Assembly (NCBI RefSeq): GCF_019931195.1
Contig: NZ_JAIOUO010000003.1
Location: 434,001-498,000, forward strand
Source: Marinobacter sp. F4216
GTDB taxonomy: Bacteria > Pseudomonadota > Gammaproteobacteria > Pseudomonadales > Oleiphilaceae
Direction of reading: 5' to 3'
Length of the DNA: 64,000 bases
Of this stretch, positions 10,545 through 19,376 are shown piece after piece. The stretch's first letter is position 1. Each line of letters begins with the position of its first letter. The notes below the pieces were generated by a model. The model saw only the letters and a list, made by a program, of their open reading frames with translations. It had not been told where the DNA came from and did not search any database. The translations under genes and the position numbers were made by a program.

Positions 10545-13346
10545 ATGTCGCTACCGTTGGTTGTTCTACTGCCATTTCTGGGGGCCATAGCCGCACCCCT
10601 GTTTGCCCAGGGGGGACGCACGGCCATAGCCATTGCGTCGTCCGTGCCGGCGCTGATTGCCCTTGCGGCGCTATTCCCGCACTGGCAAACCCTCGCCGAT
10701 GGCGGTGTTGTGCTTTACCACGCCGATTGGCTTCCTGCCCTGGGACTGGCCTTCAGTTTCCGCCTTGACGGGCTGTCACTGCTGTTCGCCCTGCTGATCC
10801 TCGTTATCGGTCTGCTGATTATCCTGTACGCCCGTTACTATCTGAAGGCACAGGAGAACGTCGGCAAGTTTTATGCCCTGCTACTGAGTTTCAAAGGCTC
10901 GATGCTGGGCATTGTGCTGTCCAACAACCTGCTTCTGATGATGATTTTCTGGGAGCTGACCAGCCTGACCTCCTTCCTGCTTATCAGTTTCTGGAACTAC
11001 AAGCAGGACGCCCGCCGGGGTGCACGAATGGCACTGGCGGTCACCGGTGGTGGCGGGCTGGCGCTGCTGGCAGGGATCCTGATGATCGGTAACATTGTCG
11101 GCAGCTTCGAGCTGGACCAGGTTCTGGCCGCCGGCGACCAGATCAAGGCGCACTCGCTCTATCCAGTGGCCCTGACCCTGATCCTGCTGGGCGCCTTTAC
11201 CAAGTCGGCCCAGTTCCCGTTCCACTTCTGGTTGCCCCACGCCATGCAGGCGCCGACGCCAGTCTCGGCCTATCTGCACTCAGCCACCATGGTCAAGGCC
11301 GGCATTTTCCTGATGGCCCGCTTGTACCCGGCTCTGGCGGGCACCGAACAGTGGTTCTATATGGTCAGCTTTACCGGCATGGCCACCTTGCTGATTGGCG
11401 CCTACGTGGCCATGTTCAAGCACGATCTGAAGGGTCTGCTGGCTCACTCCACAGTCAGCCACCTGGGCCTGATCACCCTGCTATTTGGCATGGGCACGGA
11501 GCTGGCTGCCGTGGCGGCAGTATTCCATGTCATTAACCACGCCACCTTCAAGGCATCACTGTTTATGGCCGCCGGTATCATCGACCACGAAACCGGCACC
11601 CGGGACATGCGGCGCATCAACGGGCTCTGGCGTTATATGCCTCACACCGCCACCCTGGCGATGGTCGCAGCCGCGTCCATGGCCGGCGTACCCTTGCTGA
11701 ACGGCTTCCTGAGCAAGGAAATGTTCTTTGCCGAATCCCTGGAACTGAACCTTCCAGGCATCTGGGCATGGCTGCCGCCACTGGTGGCCACGCTGGCGGG
11801 GATTTTTGCGGTTGCCTATTCGGCTCGATTCATTCACGACGTGTTCTTCAACGGTCAGCCGGTGGATCTGCCCATTTATCCGCCCCACGAACCGCCTCGT
11901 TACATGAAGATACCCGTCGAGATTCTGGTATTTGCCTGCATCATGGTGGGTATGTTTCCGGCGATTTCTGTCGGTCCTCTACTCTACGCGGCGGCCGCGG
12001 CCACGCTTGGCGGAGAGGTGCCCGAGTACCACCTGACCATTGCCCACGGCTTCAACCTGCCCCTGCTGATGAGTTTCATCGCCTTCTTCGGCGGTTTGCT
12101 GATGTACACCCAGCGACAAAAATTCTTCGACTTCCACGCACGGTTTAAAGAAGTGGACGAGAAAGCAGTGTTCGAAGCCGCCATGTTGCGCGTCGAAGGC
12201 TTTGCCCGGGGCATCACCGAGCGCGTTGAAAATGGTTCGCTGCAGCGATATGTCTTTTTCCTCGCCGTCAGCGTCATTGCTGTGGCCGCCGCGCCGCTGA
12301 TGGATCTTGGCATTTTTGTTGGCGAGTCTGGCCTGTCGCCCATCGACCTCCCGACCGCGCTGGCAGCCGGCGTGCTGATCATCTGCGCGTTCCTTACTGC
12401 AGCCCTGCACCGTTCCCGCTTCTATTCACTGACCCTGCTCAGCGTGGTCGGACTGGTGGTGGCACTGGCCTTTGCCCGCTTCTCGGCACCGGATCTGGCC
12501 ATGACCCAGTTGTCGGTGGAAGTGGTCACCATTGTGTTGCTGATGCTGGCTCTCTATTACATGCCATCCTGGACACCACTTGAGACCTCCAAGCCTCGCC
12601 GCATTCGCGATGTCATCATTGCCCTGGTGGCGGGCACAGGCATGACGCTGGTGACCCTGGCCATGCTGACCCAGCCGTTCAACTCGATTTCCGACTTCTT
12701 CCTGGAAAACAGCAAATCCGGCGGCGGCGGAACCAATGTGGTAAACGTGATTCTGGTGGACTTCCGGGGCTTTGATACCCTTGGCGAAATCACCGTGCTG
12801 GCCATTGCCGCTCTGGGCATCTACGCCATGCTGAAAAACATGGCCCTGACCCCGCCCCCAAGCGATGGCCAAGGTCACGGCTGGACGCGGGATCTGCATC
12901 CCCTGATGCTGCGACTCGTCGCCCGACCGATGCTGCCACTGGCATTGATGGTATCCGTTTATATCTTCCTGCGCGGGCACAACCTGCCGGGTGGCGGCTT
13001 TATTGCCGGCCTGATCACCTCCATTGCCCTGATCCTGCAGTACGTGGCCAGCGGCATGGTCTGGACTCAGGATCGGGTGCCGTTCAAATACCACAATGTG
13101 ATTGGTGTTGGCCTGCTATTCGCCGTTATCGCCGGTGCCGGCAGCCTCGCCTTCGGCTACCCGTTCCTGACCTCCACCTTCGGCTACATCACCTGGCCAG
13201 TGGTGGGTAAGTTCGAAGTAGCCTCGGCACTGATCTTTGACCTCGGGGTCTACCTGACGGTCATTGGCGCCACTCTGCTGGCAATTGTGAGCATTGGGAG
13301 AATCTCTCCGCATTCGGCCATCAAGAGTCCTAAGGAGGGCGCGTAA
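10545..13346 (+). CDS. mrpA: Mrp Na+/H+ antiporter subunit A fused to subunit B
   Basis: A 933-residue membrane protein, the largest subunit of the Mrp cation/proton antiporter. Residues 1 to about 500 are the NuoL/ND5-like proton-translocating part, with MMIFWELTSLTSFLLISFWN, FPFHFWLPHAMQAPTPVSAYLHSATMVKAG and HVINHATFKASLFMAAG. A MrpA C-terminal domain follows, and from about residue 780 an MrpB domain (RPMLPLALMVSVYIFLRGHNLPGGGFIAGL). The A-B fusion is typical of the group 2 (Pha-type) A'CDEFG operons. ATG has AAGAGG upstream. The stop overlaps the mrpC start as TAATG. Role: Na+ (or K+) efflux, pH and salt homeostasis, fitting a marine bacterium. Confidence 0.93.
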   Translation: MSLPLVVLLPFLGAIAAPLFAQGGRTAIAIASSVPALIALAALFPHWQTLADGGVVLYHADWLPALGLAFSFRLDGLSLLFALLILVIGLLIILYARYYLKAQENVGKFYALLLSFKGSMLGIVLSNNLLLMMIFWELTSLTSFLLISFWNYKQDARRGARMALAVTGGGGLALLAGILMIGNIVGSFELDQVLAAGDQIKAHSLYPVALTLILLGAFTKSAQFPFHFWLPHAMQAPTPVSAYLHSATMVKAGIFLMARLYPALAGTEQWFYMVSFTGMATLLIGAYVAMFKHDLKGLLAHSTVSHLGLITLLFGMGTELAAVAAVFHVINHATFKASLFMAAGIIDHETGTRDMRRINGLWRYMPHTATLAMVAAASMAGVPLLNGFLSKEMFFAESLELNLPGIWAWLPPLVATLAGIFAVAYSARFIHDVFFNGQPVDLPIYPPHEPPRYMKIPVEILVFACIMVGMFPAISVGPLLYAAAAATLGGEVPEYHLTIAHGFNLPLLMSFIAFFGGLLMYTQRQKFFDFHARFKEVDEKAVFEAAMLRVEGFARGITERVENGSLQRYVFFLAVSVIAVAAAPLMDLGIFVGESGLSPIDLPTALAAGVLIICAFLTAALHRSRFYSLTLLSVVGLVVALAFARFSAPDLAMTQLSVEVVTIVLLMLALYYMPSWTPLETSKPRRIRDVIIALVAGTGMTLVTLAMLTQPFNSISDFFLENSKSGGGGTNVVNVILVDFRGFDTLGEITVLAIAALGIYAMLKNMALTPPPSDGQGHGWTRDLHPLMLRLVARPMLPLALMVSVYIFLRGHNLPGGGFIAGLITSIALILQYVASGMVWTQDRVPFKYHNVIGVGLLFAVIAGAGSLAFGYPFLTSTFGYITWPVVGKFEVASALIFDLGVYLTVIGATLLAIVSIGRISPHSAIKSPKEGA

Positions 13347-13714
13347 TGGAACTTGTCTTTGCTCTGGTTATCGGCGCGCTGACCGCTTCCGGCGTCTACC
13401 TGATCCTGCGGGCCCGCACCTTCCCGGTGGTCGTTGGTTTGACGTTGCTGTCCTACGGCGTAAACCTTTTCCTATTCTCTAGCGGAAGACTGGCCACTGC
13501 CGGCCAGCCCATCCTGGGCTCGACGGAAGCCTACTCAGACCCTCTGCCTCAGGCACTGGTCCTTACGGCCATTGTGATCGGTTTTGCCATGACAGCGTTC
13601 GTCGTGGTGCTGTCCCTGCGCAGCCTCGCCGACCATGAAGATGACCATGTGGATGGCGAGCGCAATGCCCGGGCTGCGGATCGGGAACAGGAAAAACAGG
13701 AGGGTCAGCAATGA
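13346..13714 (+). CDS. mrpC: Mrp antiporter subunit C
   Basis: A 122-residue NuoK-like subunit with three membrane segments: MELVFALVIGALTASGVYLIL, VVGLTLLSYGVNLFLFSSG and LVLTAIVIGFAMTAFVVVLSLR. The phrases LLSYGVNL and PLPQALVLTAIVIGFAMTAF are diagnostic of MrpC/MnhC/PhaC. The tail is charged (HEDDHVDGERNARAADREQEK). Start overlaps the mrpA stop (TAATG) and the stop overlaps mrpD as ATGA, so expression is translationally coupled across the operon. Confidence 0.93.
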   Translation: MELVFALVIGALTASGVYLILRARTFPVVVGLTLLSYGVNLFLFSSGRLATAGQPILGSTEAYSDPLPQALVLTAIVIGFAMTAFVVVLSLRSLADHEDDHVDGERNARAADREQEKQEGQQ

Positions 13715-15228
13715 CGCAGTGGCTGACCGCCCCCATTCTGATTCCACTGATCGGTGGCATTTTGCAGGTGTTCATGGGCTACGCGCCTATCAGCCTGCGC
13801 CGGACCCTGGCCCTGATCACTACTGTGCTAATGATGGTGTCGAGCATTGTGCTTCTGGCCATGGCCAGCGACGGTTCCTACCGGCTCTACGCCTTTGGTA
13901 ACTGGCAGCCACCCTTTGGCATTGTGCTGGTACTGGACCGATTGGCCGCGCTGATGCTGGTGCTGACGTCGGTCCTCGCCCTGTTCTGCCATATTTTCTC
14001 GATCGGCGGTCAGGACGAGGGTAACCGCCAGTTCCACGGCCTGTTCCTGTTCCAGCTGCTGGGGCTGAACATCGCCTTCCTGACCGGCGACCTGTTTAAC
14101 CTGTTCGTCGCTTTTGAGGTTCTGCTCATTGCCTCCTACGGCCTGTTAATGCATGGCGGCGGCCGAACCCGCACCGTGCCGGGCCTGCACTACGTGGTCC
14201 TGAACCTGGCCGGTTCGGCCATTTTCCTGATCAGTGTCGGCATGATCTATAGCGTCACCGGCACCCTGAACATGGCGCACCTGGCGGTGGAGATCCCCAA
14301 GGTCAGCGGCGAAGAACTGAACATCGTCAAGGCCGGCGGCATGATGCTGCTTGTAGTCTTCGCGCTCAAGGCAGCGCTGATTCCCCTGTGTTTCTGGTTG
14401 CCAAAAGCCTACGCCCGGGCAACCGCCCCCGTGGCAGGCCTATTTGCCGTGATGACCAAGGTGGGCATTTACGCCATCCTTCGAATCTACTTCCTGATCT
14501 TTGGCGACTCCGCCGGCGCACTGGCCAACCTGGGCATGGACTGGCTATTCCCGCTGGCCCTGATCACCCTCACCATGGGTGTGATTGGCGCACTGGGTGC
14601 GGATAACCTGAAAACCCTGGTGGCCTGGCAGGTGGTCATCTCTGTGGGCACCCTGCTGGCGCCCATTGCCCTGGGCTCCACCGAGGGCATTTCCGCTGGC
14701 CTGTTCTATCTCCTGAGCACCACCTGGACCGTCGCAGGCCTGTTCCTTGTCGCCGATCTGGTTTCAAACCAGCGCGGCTCAGCCAAGGACAAGATCGTCA
14801 CAGCCCCACGCATGCACAACCGGACCTTCCTGAGTGTGCTGTTCATGGTGGGCGCCGTGGCTGCGGCCGGACTGCCCCCCCTGAGCGGTTTTTTCGCCAA
14901 AGTGCTGATTCTTCAATCTGCGCTGGATAGCTCTCAGATGGCATGGCTGTGGTCGGTCATCCTGATTGGCAGTTTCTTTACCGTGGTCGCTTACAGCCGG
15001 GCTGGAAGTATCGTGTTCTGGCGCACGGTGGATGGACACGTGGAAAACAAATCACCGCTGACCGGCACGGTATCGGTCAGTGCCGGCGCGCTGGTCGGCC
15101 TTAGCCTGATTATTGTGGCGCTGGCCGGGCCGATTGGTTCATACACCGACGCGACTGCCGCACAGCTGAACAACCCGCAGGCCTATATTGAGGTGCTCAA
15201 CACGCCGATGGTGGGAGGAAATCCATAA
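13711..15228 (+). CDS. mrpD: Mrp antiporter subunit D
   Basis: A 505-residue NuoM/NuoN-like proton-channel subunit with about fourteen membrane helices. Recognisable segments are LNIAFLTGDLFNLFVAFEVLLIASYGLLMHGG, LKAALIPLCFWLPKAYARATAPVAGLFAVMTKVGIYAILR and AAGLPPLSGFFAKVLILQ. The glutamate in FVAFEVLL and the lysines in ALKAAL and MTKVGIY occupy positions of the conserved proton-path residues of the complex I antiporter family. It couples by ATGA overlap to mrpC and by TAATG to mrpE. Confidence 0.93.
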   Translation: MTQWLTAPILIPLIGGILQVFMGYAPISLRRTLALITTVLMMVSSIVLLAMASDGSYRLYAFGNWQPPFGIVLVLDRLAALMLVLTSVLALFCHIFSIGGQDEGNRQFHGLFLFQLLGLNIAFLTGDLFNLFVAFEVLLIASYGLLMHGGGRTRTVPGLHYVVLNLAGSAIFLISVGMIYSVTGTLNMAHLAVEIPKVSGEELNIVKAGGMMLLVVFALKAALIPLCFWLPKAYARATAPVAGLFAVMTKVGIYAILRIYFLIFGDSAGALANLGMDWLFPLALITLTMGVIGALGADNLKTLVAWQVVISVGTLLAPIALGSTEGISAGLFYLLSTTWTVAGLFLVADLVSNQRGSAKDKIVTAPRMHNRTFLSVLFMVGAVAAAGLPPLSGFFAKVLILQSALDSSQMAWLWSVILIGSFFTVVAYSRAGSIVFWRTVDGHVENKSPLTGTVSVSAGALVGLSLIIVALAGPIGSYTDATAAQLNNPQAYIEVLNTPMVGGNP

Positions 15229-15719
15229 TGTTTGATCGCCTAAGTTTTTTTCCACAGCCCTGGTTGAGCGTATTGCTGTTTGCCACCTGGCAGCTTCTGA
15301 GCGATGGCATTTCTGGCGCAAGCCTAGTGATGGGTGTCCTGTTGGCCTGGGCCATTCCCCAGATGACTCACAGCTTCTGGCCAGACCCTCCTGCGTTCAT
15401 CAGGGCCTGGCGCATGCCGCTCTATCTCCTGCGAGTCTTCAAGGACATCGTGATCGCCAGTATAGAAGTTGCCTGGCTGATTCTGAGCCCGCGTAAACCA
15501 CGTCCGGCGTTTATCTCCTACCCACTGGAGCTGGAGCATCCTCTGGCCATCAGCATTCTGGCCAGCACCATATCCCTGACGCCGGGAACCGTGAGCGCAG
15601 ACGTGAGTGACGACAACAAACTGCTGCTGATCCATGCCCTCGACGCGGAAAACGACCTGGAAGTCATCGACACGATCCGAAACCGTTACGAGAAACCTCT
15701 GCTGGAGATGTTCCATTGA
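15228..15719 (+). CDS. mrpE: Mrp antiporter subunit E
   Basis: A 163-residue subunit with two N-terminal membrane helices and a cytoplasmic domain. The segment LEHPLAISILASTISLTPGTVSADVSDDNKLLLIHALD is the MrpE hallmark (SLTPGT). It has no complex I counterpart and is thought to help complex assembly. Its stop overlaps the mrpF start (TGATG). Confidence 0.92.
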   Translation: MFDRLSFFPQPWLSVLLFATWQLLSDGISGASLVMGVLLAWAIPQMTHSFWPDPPAFIRAWRMPLYLLRVFKDIVIASIEVAWLILSPRKPRPAFISYPLELEHPLAISILASTISLTPGTVSADVSDDNKLLLIHALDAENDLEVIDTIRNRYEKPLLEMFH

Positions 15720-15985
15720 TGGTCGCAGCCCTATACATCACCATTGCCATGGTCACCCTGGCGGCACTGCTGAACGTGTTCCGTCTGATCAAGGGCCCGG
15801 ATGCGCCTGACCGGGTTCTGGCACTGGACACCCTGTACGTCAACGCCATCGCCCTGATCATCCTGCTCGGCATCACGCTGGGCACCCGGATGTATCTGGA
15901 ATCTGCGCTGCTGATTGCGGTGATGGGGTTTGTTGGCACCGTTGCCATGGCCAAATACCTCAAGCGCGGCAGCGTGATCGACTAA
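15719..15985 (+). CDS. mrpF: Mrp antiporter subunit F
   Basis: An 88-residue, three-helix subunit. LFNVFRLIKGPDAPDRVLALDTLYVNAIALIILLGI-type sequence is present, with the conserved GPDAPDRVLALDT loop between helices 1 and 2. The ATG at 15719 overlaps the mrpE stop as TGATG; a TTG three bases earlier is not needed. Small subunit of the same antiporter complex. Confidence 0.92.
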   Translation: MVAALYITIAMVTLAALLNVFRLIKGPDAPDRVLALDTLYVNAIALIILLGITLGTRMYLESALLIAVMGFVGTVAMAKYLKRGSVID

Positions 15986-16011
15986 CCACCGGCCCATAAA
16001 GGACACACGTT

Positions 16012-16341
16012 ATGAGTGCGTTTCTTGAAATTATGATATCCATCCTTTTGCTGATTGGGGGCGCGTTTACCCTGATCGGCGCCATTGGACTGGTCCGGTT
16101 GCCGGACTTCTACACCAGACTGCACGGTCCCACCAAGGCAACCACACTGGGTGTGGGCGCCATTATGGTCAGCTCCGTGCTGTACTTCAGCCACCAGGGT
16201 GACCTGGGAATTTCAGAGATTCTGATTACCGTGTTCCTGTTCATGACCGCACCGGTCAGTGCCAACATTCTGGCCAAGGCCGCGATGCACATTGGCGTGA
16301 ACACCGCCGAACACACCCGGGGCAACCCCTGGGACCAATAA
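16012..16341 (+). CDS. mrpG: Mrp antiporter subunit G
   Basis: A 109-residue, three-helix subunit closing the operon. The segment GAIGLVRLPDFYTRLHGPTKATTLGVGAIMVSSVLYF is the MrpG signature (RLPDxYTRLHxxTKxxTLG), followed by ITVFLFMTAPVSANILAKAA. It follows mrpF by 26 bases and is the only spaced junction in the operon. No clear terminator follows before ppnP. Confidence 0.92.
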   Translation: MSAFLEIMISILLLIGGAFTLIGAIGLVRLPDFYTRLHGPTKATTLGVGAIMVSSVLYFSHQGDLGISEILITVFLFMTAPVSANILAKAAMHIGVNTAEHTRGNPWDQ

Positions 16342-16376
16342 GAACGGTTTAAACGGCACCTATCCGAGTATTTCCA

Positions 16377-16404
16377 TTGGTTTCAGCCTAATCTCGTGTA
16401 AAGT
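16377..16404 (+). promoter_or_regulatory. Possible sigma-70 promoter for ppnP
   Basis: TTGGTT (16377-16382) and TAAAGT (16399-16404) are separated by 16 bases and lie about 35 bases before the ppnP start. Moderate match only. Confidence 0.3.
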
Positions 16405-16438
16405 AGGCGCCAAAATTCTTATAAGGAGACAGCGCACA

Positions 16439-16720
16439 ATGCTGAAAGTGAATGAATATTTTGATGGCAACGCCAAGTCCATCAACTTCCAGACCTCAAC
16501 TCTGCCGGCGACGGTAGGCGTGATCAGCCCGGGCGAATACGAGTTTGGAACCACCAAGAAAGAAACCATGACCATCATCAGCGGTGCACTGACCGTCATG
16601 CTGCCTGGTATGGATGACTGGCTGACCTACGGCGCGGGCGAAAGCTTCGAAGTGGCTGGCCAGGCCAGTTTCAAGGTCACGACAGACGTCGATACCGCTT
16701 ACCTTTGCACCTATGAGTAA
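16439..16720 (+). CDS. ppnP: Pyrimidine/purine nucleoside phosphorylase PpnP
   Basis: A 93-residue cupin-like protein, formerly DUF1255/YaiE, that phosphorolyses several nucleosides to the base and ribose-1-phosphate. The hallmarks are FDGNAKSINF, TLPATVGVISPGEYEFGTTKKETMTIISGALTVMLPG and GESFEVAGQASFKV, all aligned with the E. coli protein (94 residues). AAGGAG lies about ten bases before the ATG. It is a single gene with its own likely promoter after mrpG and a strong terminator, convergent with the sigma-54 activator gene. Confidence 0.93.
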   Translation: MLKVNEYFDGNAKSINFQTSTLPATVGVISPGEYEFGTTKKETMTIISGALTVMLPGMDDWLTYGAGESFEVAGQASFKVTTDVDTAYLCTYE

Positions 16721-16749
16721 GCTCAAGCCCTGAGTCTGAACAAGCTACA

Positions 16750-16789
16750 AAAAAGCCCCGTGAGAGCTTCTGCCTTCACGGGGCTTTTT
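16750..16789. terminator. Strong bidirectional terminator
   Basis: A perfect 14-base-pair stem (16750-16763 with 16776-16789) has the core GCCCCGTGA/TCACGGGGC flanked by an A-run on one side and a T-run on the other, and encloses a 12-base loop. It can stop transcription of ppnP from the left and of the minus-strand operon ending with the sigma-54 activator from the right. Confidence 0.85.
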
Positions 16790-16837
16790 ATTGCAGGGAG
16801 GCTTAAGGGATGTCGGCTAAACGTTTCTCCAACCCGA

Positions 16838-18712
16838 TCAGTCAGCAGTGCCTGACTTGAGTTGTTTCAGGCGCCGCCACAATGTCGTCTGACTGATCCC
16901 AAGATACTCCGCTGTTCGGCTTTTATTGCCATTGAAACTCTCCAGCACCCGAAGAATTTCTTCCTGTTCCATAGCCTGCAAATGCCCAGAGTCCGTGGAT
17001 GACTTTGATCCAGCCGGACGCTCAAACAACTCGGGTGCGAGAGTCGGAAGATTGCTGGCAAACTGGTTAACGGAGGTATACATGCTCGACGACACCAGCA
17101 ACCGTTCCATTAGATTCTCGAGTTGTCGAACATTACCCGGCCAGTGGTACTCACGGAAAATCGGCACCAGCGCCTCCACCAACGCGGCCTCGTCCGTTTC
17201 TATGCCGTATTGCTTGCCCAGAGTCCGGACAAAATGGAGGGTCAGCGGTTCAATATCCTCGGGCCTATCCCGCAGGGGCGGCAGATTCACGATGAACACG
17301 TTAAGCCGGTAATAAAGATCTTCCCTGAAGCGACCCGCCTCAACCTCCTTGAGAAGATCATGGTTGCAGGCAGCCACAAATTTGATATTCAAGGCAATGG
17401 AGCGGCGTGCTCCGACAGGCCGCACCTCTTTTTCCTGCAACACTCTCAAGAGCTTGGCCTGCTGCGGCATGGGCAACGAGTTGATCTCGTCCATGAAAAA
17501 GGTGCCATTGTTGGCAGACTCCAGCAAGCCCGACTGCCCCCCACTTCGGGAATTGGTGAAGGCACCATCGGCATACCCGAAGATTTCGGATTCGAAGAGT
17601 TCGCCCGGGATGGCCGCGCAGTTAATCGCGACAAAGGGCCCGTTACGATTGGCGCTGGACTCGTGAACCGTTCGTGCTGCCAGTTCCTTACCGGTTCCGG
17701 TCTCTCCCCGGAGCAATACTGCCCCGGGCGTGGCACCATACACCTTAAGAAAATGACTTACTTCAATCATCTTCCTCGACTGAAACACCAGGGTGGAGGA
17801 TGGTGCGTCGGCATCGGGAGCGCTGACTGGCGCCGCCTTGATGGAATACAGGTGGCCAACTCGCTGACCGTCTATTTCGAAAGATCGCTTGGCGACGCGG
17901 CAGAGTCGTTCACCAATCAGGATCCCATCGGCAACGGTTTCCGCCGTTTGAAGAAACCGCCCATCCAGGTAGCGGTCCACCCGCCGGTTCCGGCTCAAGC
18001 CGGCAATCAAGCTCCGGGCCGCGCCATTGAATCCAATGATCTGCTCATCCCGGTTGGTGACTACAGTCGCTTCAGTCGTACTATCCAGCAGAAACTGTGT
18101 GAATGCCCTCTGCTCGCTTTCCCGCTTGTATTCGCCGGCAACCGCGACAGCGCGTTGGATCATCTGCCGGCATGATTCGCGGGAATAGAGCATGACGAAG
18201 GGAATATTCGCGCTTTCGGCCAGATCGCAGGTGTAACTGGAGCCGATCACAACGCCAAAACCATCATCCCTGACACGATCGAAGACTTCTTTTGCCTCTT
18301 CCGCTGTCTGGTAGGTGCGATGGACGATTTCTGCACCCTCGACATACTCCAGAAAGCCCGTCCAGGCAGCTTGGTGCTCGTGTGTCAGCAACAGAATCTT
18401 GCGGTCCACCCGGCGAGCCTTGAGGACAGCTTCCACCAGATCGGATTGGCGAACCTCCAGCGGCACGACAGGAACCGGCAACGTATCCTTGAGGTAATAG
18501 GCGTTTGCCCCGGCGCTGATAAAGACATCGACTGCGTCGTGCTCCACAAGACGTCGGGCGGACATAAGGGCATCGTGAAAGACGTTGTCGATAATGACAA
18601 TTTCGGCAATGGAGCTGAATTCCGGAACCAGCGAATGCACCATTTTGCTCAGCTTGGAGTTACCAATCAGGCAAACGGTGGCGCGACGACTCTCTGCGTT
18701 GTTGAATTCCAA
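16838..18712 (-). CDS. PrpR-type sigma-54-dependent transcriptional activator
   Basis: A 624-residue enhancer-binding protein. Residues 1 to about 190 form a PrpR_N propionate/ligand-sensing domain, followed by a PAS-like region (about 200-290). The AAA+ domain has Walker A GETGTGKE, Walker B GTFFMDEIN, and the arginine-finger region RFREDLYYRLNVF. A Fis-type helix-turn-helix lies at the end (SRTAEYLGISQTTLWRRLKQL). The sigma-54 contact loop reads GAFTNS instead of GAFTGA (residues 383-388), a notable change. The start is TTG, supported by GGAGGGG just upstream. It is the last gene of the minus-strand operon, 24 bases after leuD-like, and probably activates the sigma-54 promoter at 34.35 kb. 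Related regulators sense small acids. Confidence 0.88.
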   Translation of the reverse strand: MEFNNAESRRATVCLIGNSKLSKMVHSLVPEFSSIAEIVIIDNVFHDALMSARRLVEHDAVDVFISAGANAYYLKDTLPVPVVPLEVRQSDLVEAVLKARRVDRKILLLTHEHQAAWTGFLEYVEGAEIVHRTYQTAEEAKEVFDRVRDDGFGVVIGSSYTCDLAESANIPFVMLYSRESCRQMIQRAVAVAGEYKRESEQRAFTQFLLDSTTEATVVTNRDEQIIGFNGAARSLIAGLSRNRRVDRYLDGRFLQTAETVADGILIGERLCRVAKRSFEIDGQRVGHLYSIKAAPVSAPDADAPSSTLVFQSRKMIEVSHFLKVYGATPGAVLLRGETGTGKELAARTVHESSANRNGPFVAINCAAIPGELFESEIFGYADGAFTNSRSGGQSGLLESANNGTFFMDEINSLPMPQQAKLLRVLQEKEVRPVGARRSIALNIKFVAACNHDLLKEVEAGRFREDLYYRLNVFIVNLPPLRDRPEDIEPLTLHFVRTLGKQYGIETDEAALVEALVPIFREYHWPGNVRQLENLMERLLVSSSMYTSVNQFASNLPTLAPELFERPAGSKSSTDSGHLQAMEQEEILRVLESFNGNKSRTAEYLGISQTTLWRRLKQLKSGTAD

Positions 18713-18736
18713 AATTCCCCTCCGGAAATTACATCG

Positions 18737-19375
18737 TCAATCCTGAAACAGCCACGGCTCCAGTTTCTGGCGGTTCGTTTCATATTGACGCACGGACTCG
18801 GCGTATTCCAGTGTTCGGCCGATTTCATCCAACCCGCTCAACAGGTTTTCCCGACGCCCGCGGTCGACAACGAAGGCCCAGGTCCGCTCACCGGCCCGAA
18901 TTTCAAATGCCTCAAGGTCGACTGTCACCTCCCGATCGGGCGATGTCTGCGCAAAATCCATGAGTTCATCAATGACGGCGTCATCCAGAATGACCGGCAA
19001 CAGGCCATTGTTGAAACAGTTGTTGAAAAAGATGTCACCGAAGCTCTTTGCCAGCACAACACGGACACCAAAGTCCCGGAGTGCCCACACCGCGTGCTCA
19101 CGGGAGGATCCGCAGCCGAAATTGGCCCCGGCCACCAGAATGGTTGCCAGGCAATACGGAGACCGGTTGAGGATAAATTCAGGGTTGGCTCGCCGTTCGG
19201 CAATCGGGGTATCCACATCCCCGGGATCCAGATAACGCTCATCGTCGAACAGAAAATCCCCGAAACCGGTCTTTTCCAGCATTTTCAGGTACTGCTTTGG
19301 CAGAATGGCATCGGTGTCGACATTGTCCCGGTCAAACGGCACGAGGGTGCCGGTGTGCTGGGTGAATGGTTCCAT
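18737..19375 (-). CDS. leuD: LeuD-like 3-isopropylmalate dehydratase small subunit paralogue
   Basis: A 212-residue swivelling-domain subunit of an aconitase-family hydro-lyase. It starts MEPFTQHTGTLVPFDRDNVDTDAILPKQYLK, then FNCGCGSSREHAVWAL-type sequence (ANFGCGSSREHAVWALRDFGVRVV) and FFNNCFNNGLLPVIL, all classical LeuD motifs. ATG 19375 follows the leuC-like stop by one base, with GGGAG inside the upstream gene; the longer in-frame start would overlap leuC. Normally it pairs with LeuC to isomerise 2- and 3-isopropylmalate. Here neither leuA nor leuB is nearby and the gene sits in a catabolic operon, so it more likely serves a substituted maleate/malate (see findings). Confidence 0.9.
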   Translation of the reverse strand: MEPFTQHTGTLVPFDRDNVDTDAILPKQYLKMLEKTGFGDFLFDDERYLDPGDVDTPIAERRANPEFILNRSPYCLATILVAGANFGCGSSREHAVWALRDFGVRVVLAKSFGDIFFNNCFNNGLLPVILDDAVIDELMDFAQTSPDREVTVDLEAFEIRAGERTWAFVVDRGRRENLLSGLDEIGRTLEYAESVRQYETNRQKLEPWLFQD

Positions 19376-19376
19376 G

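Noticed and set aside
17123..18175. A plus-strand open frame of 350 codons
   Set aside because: Shadow of the sigma-54 activator gene; no family features and no ribosome site.
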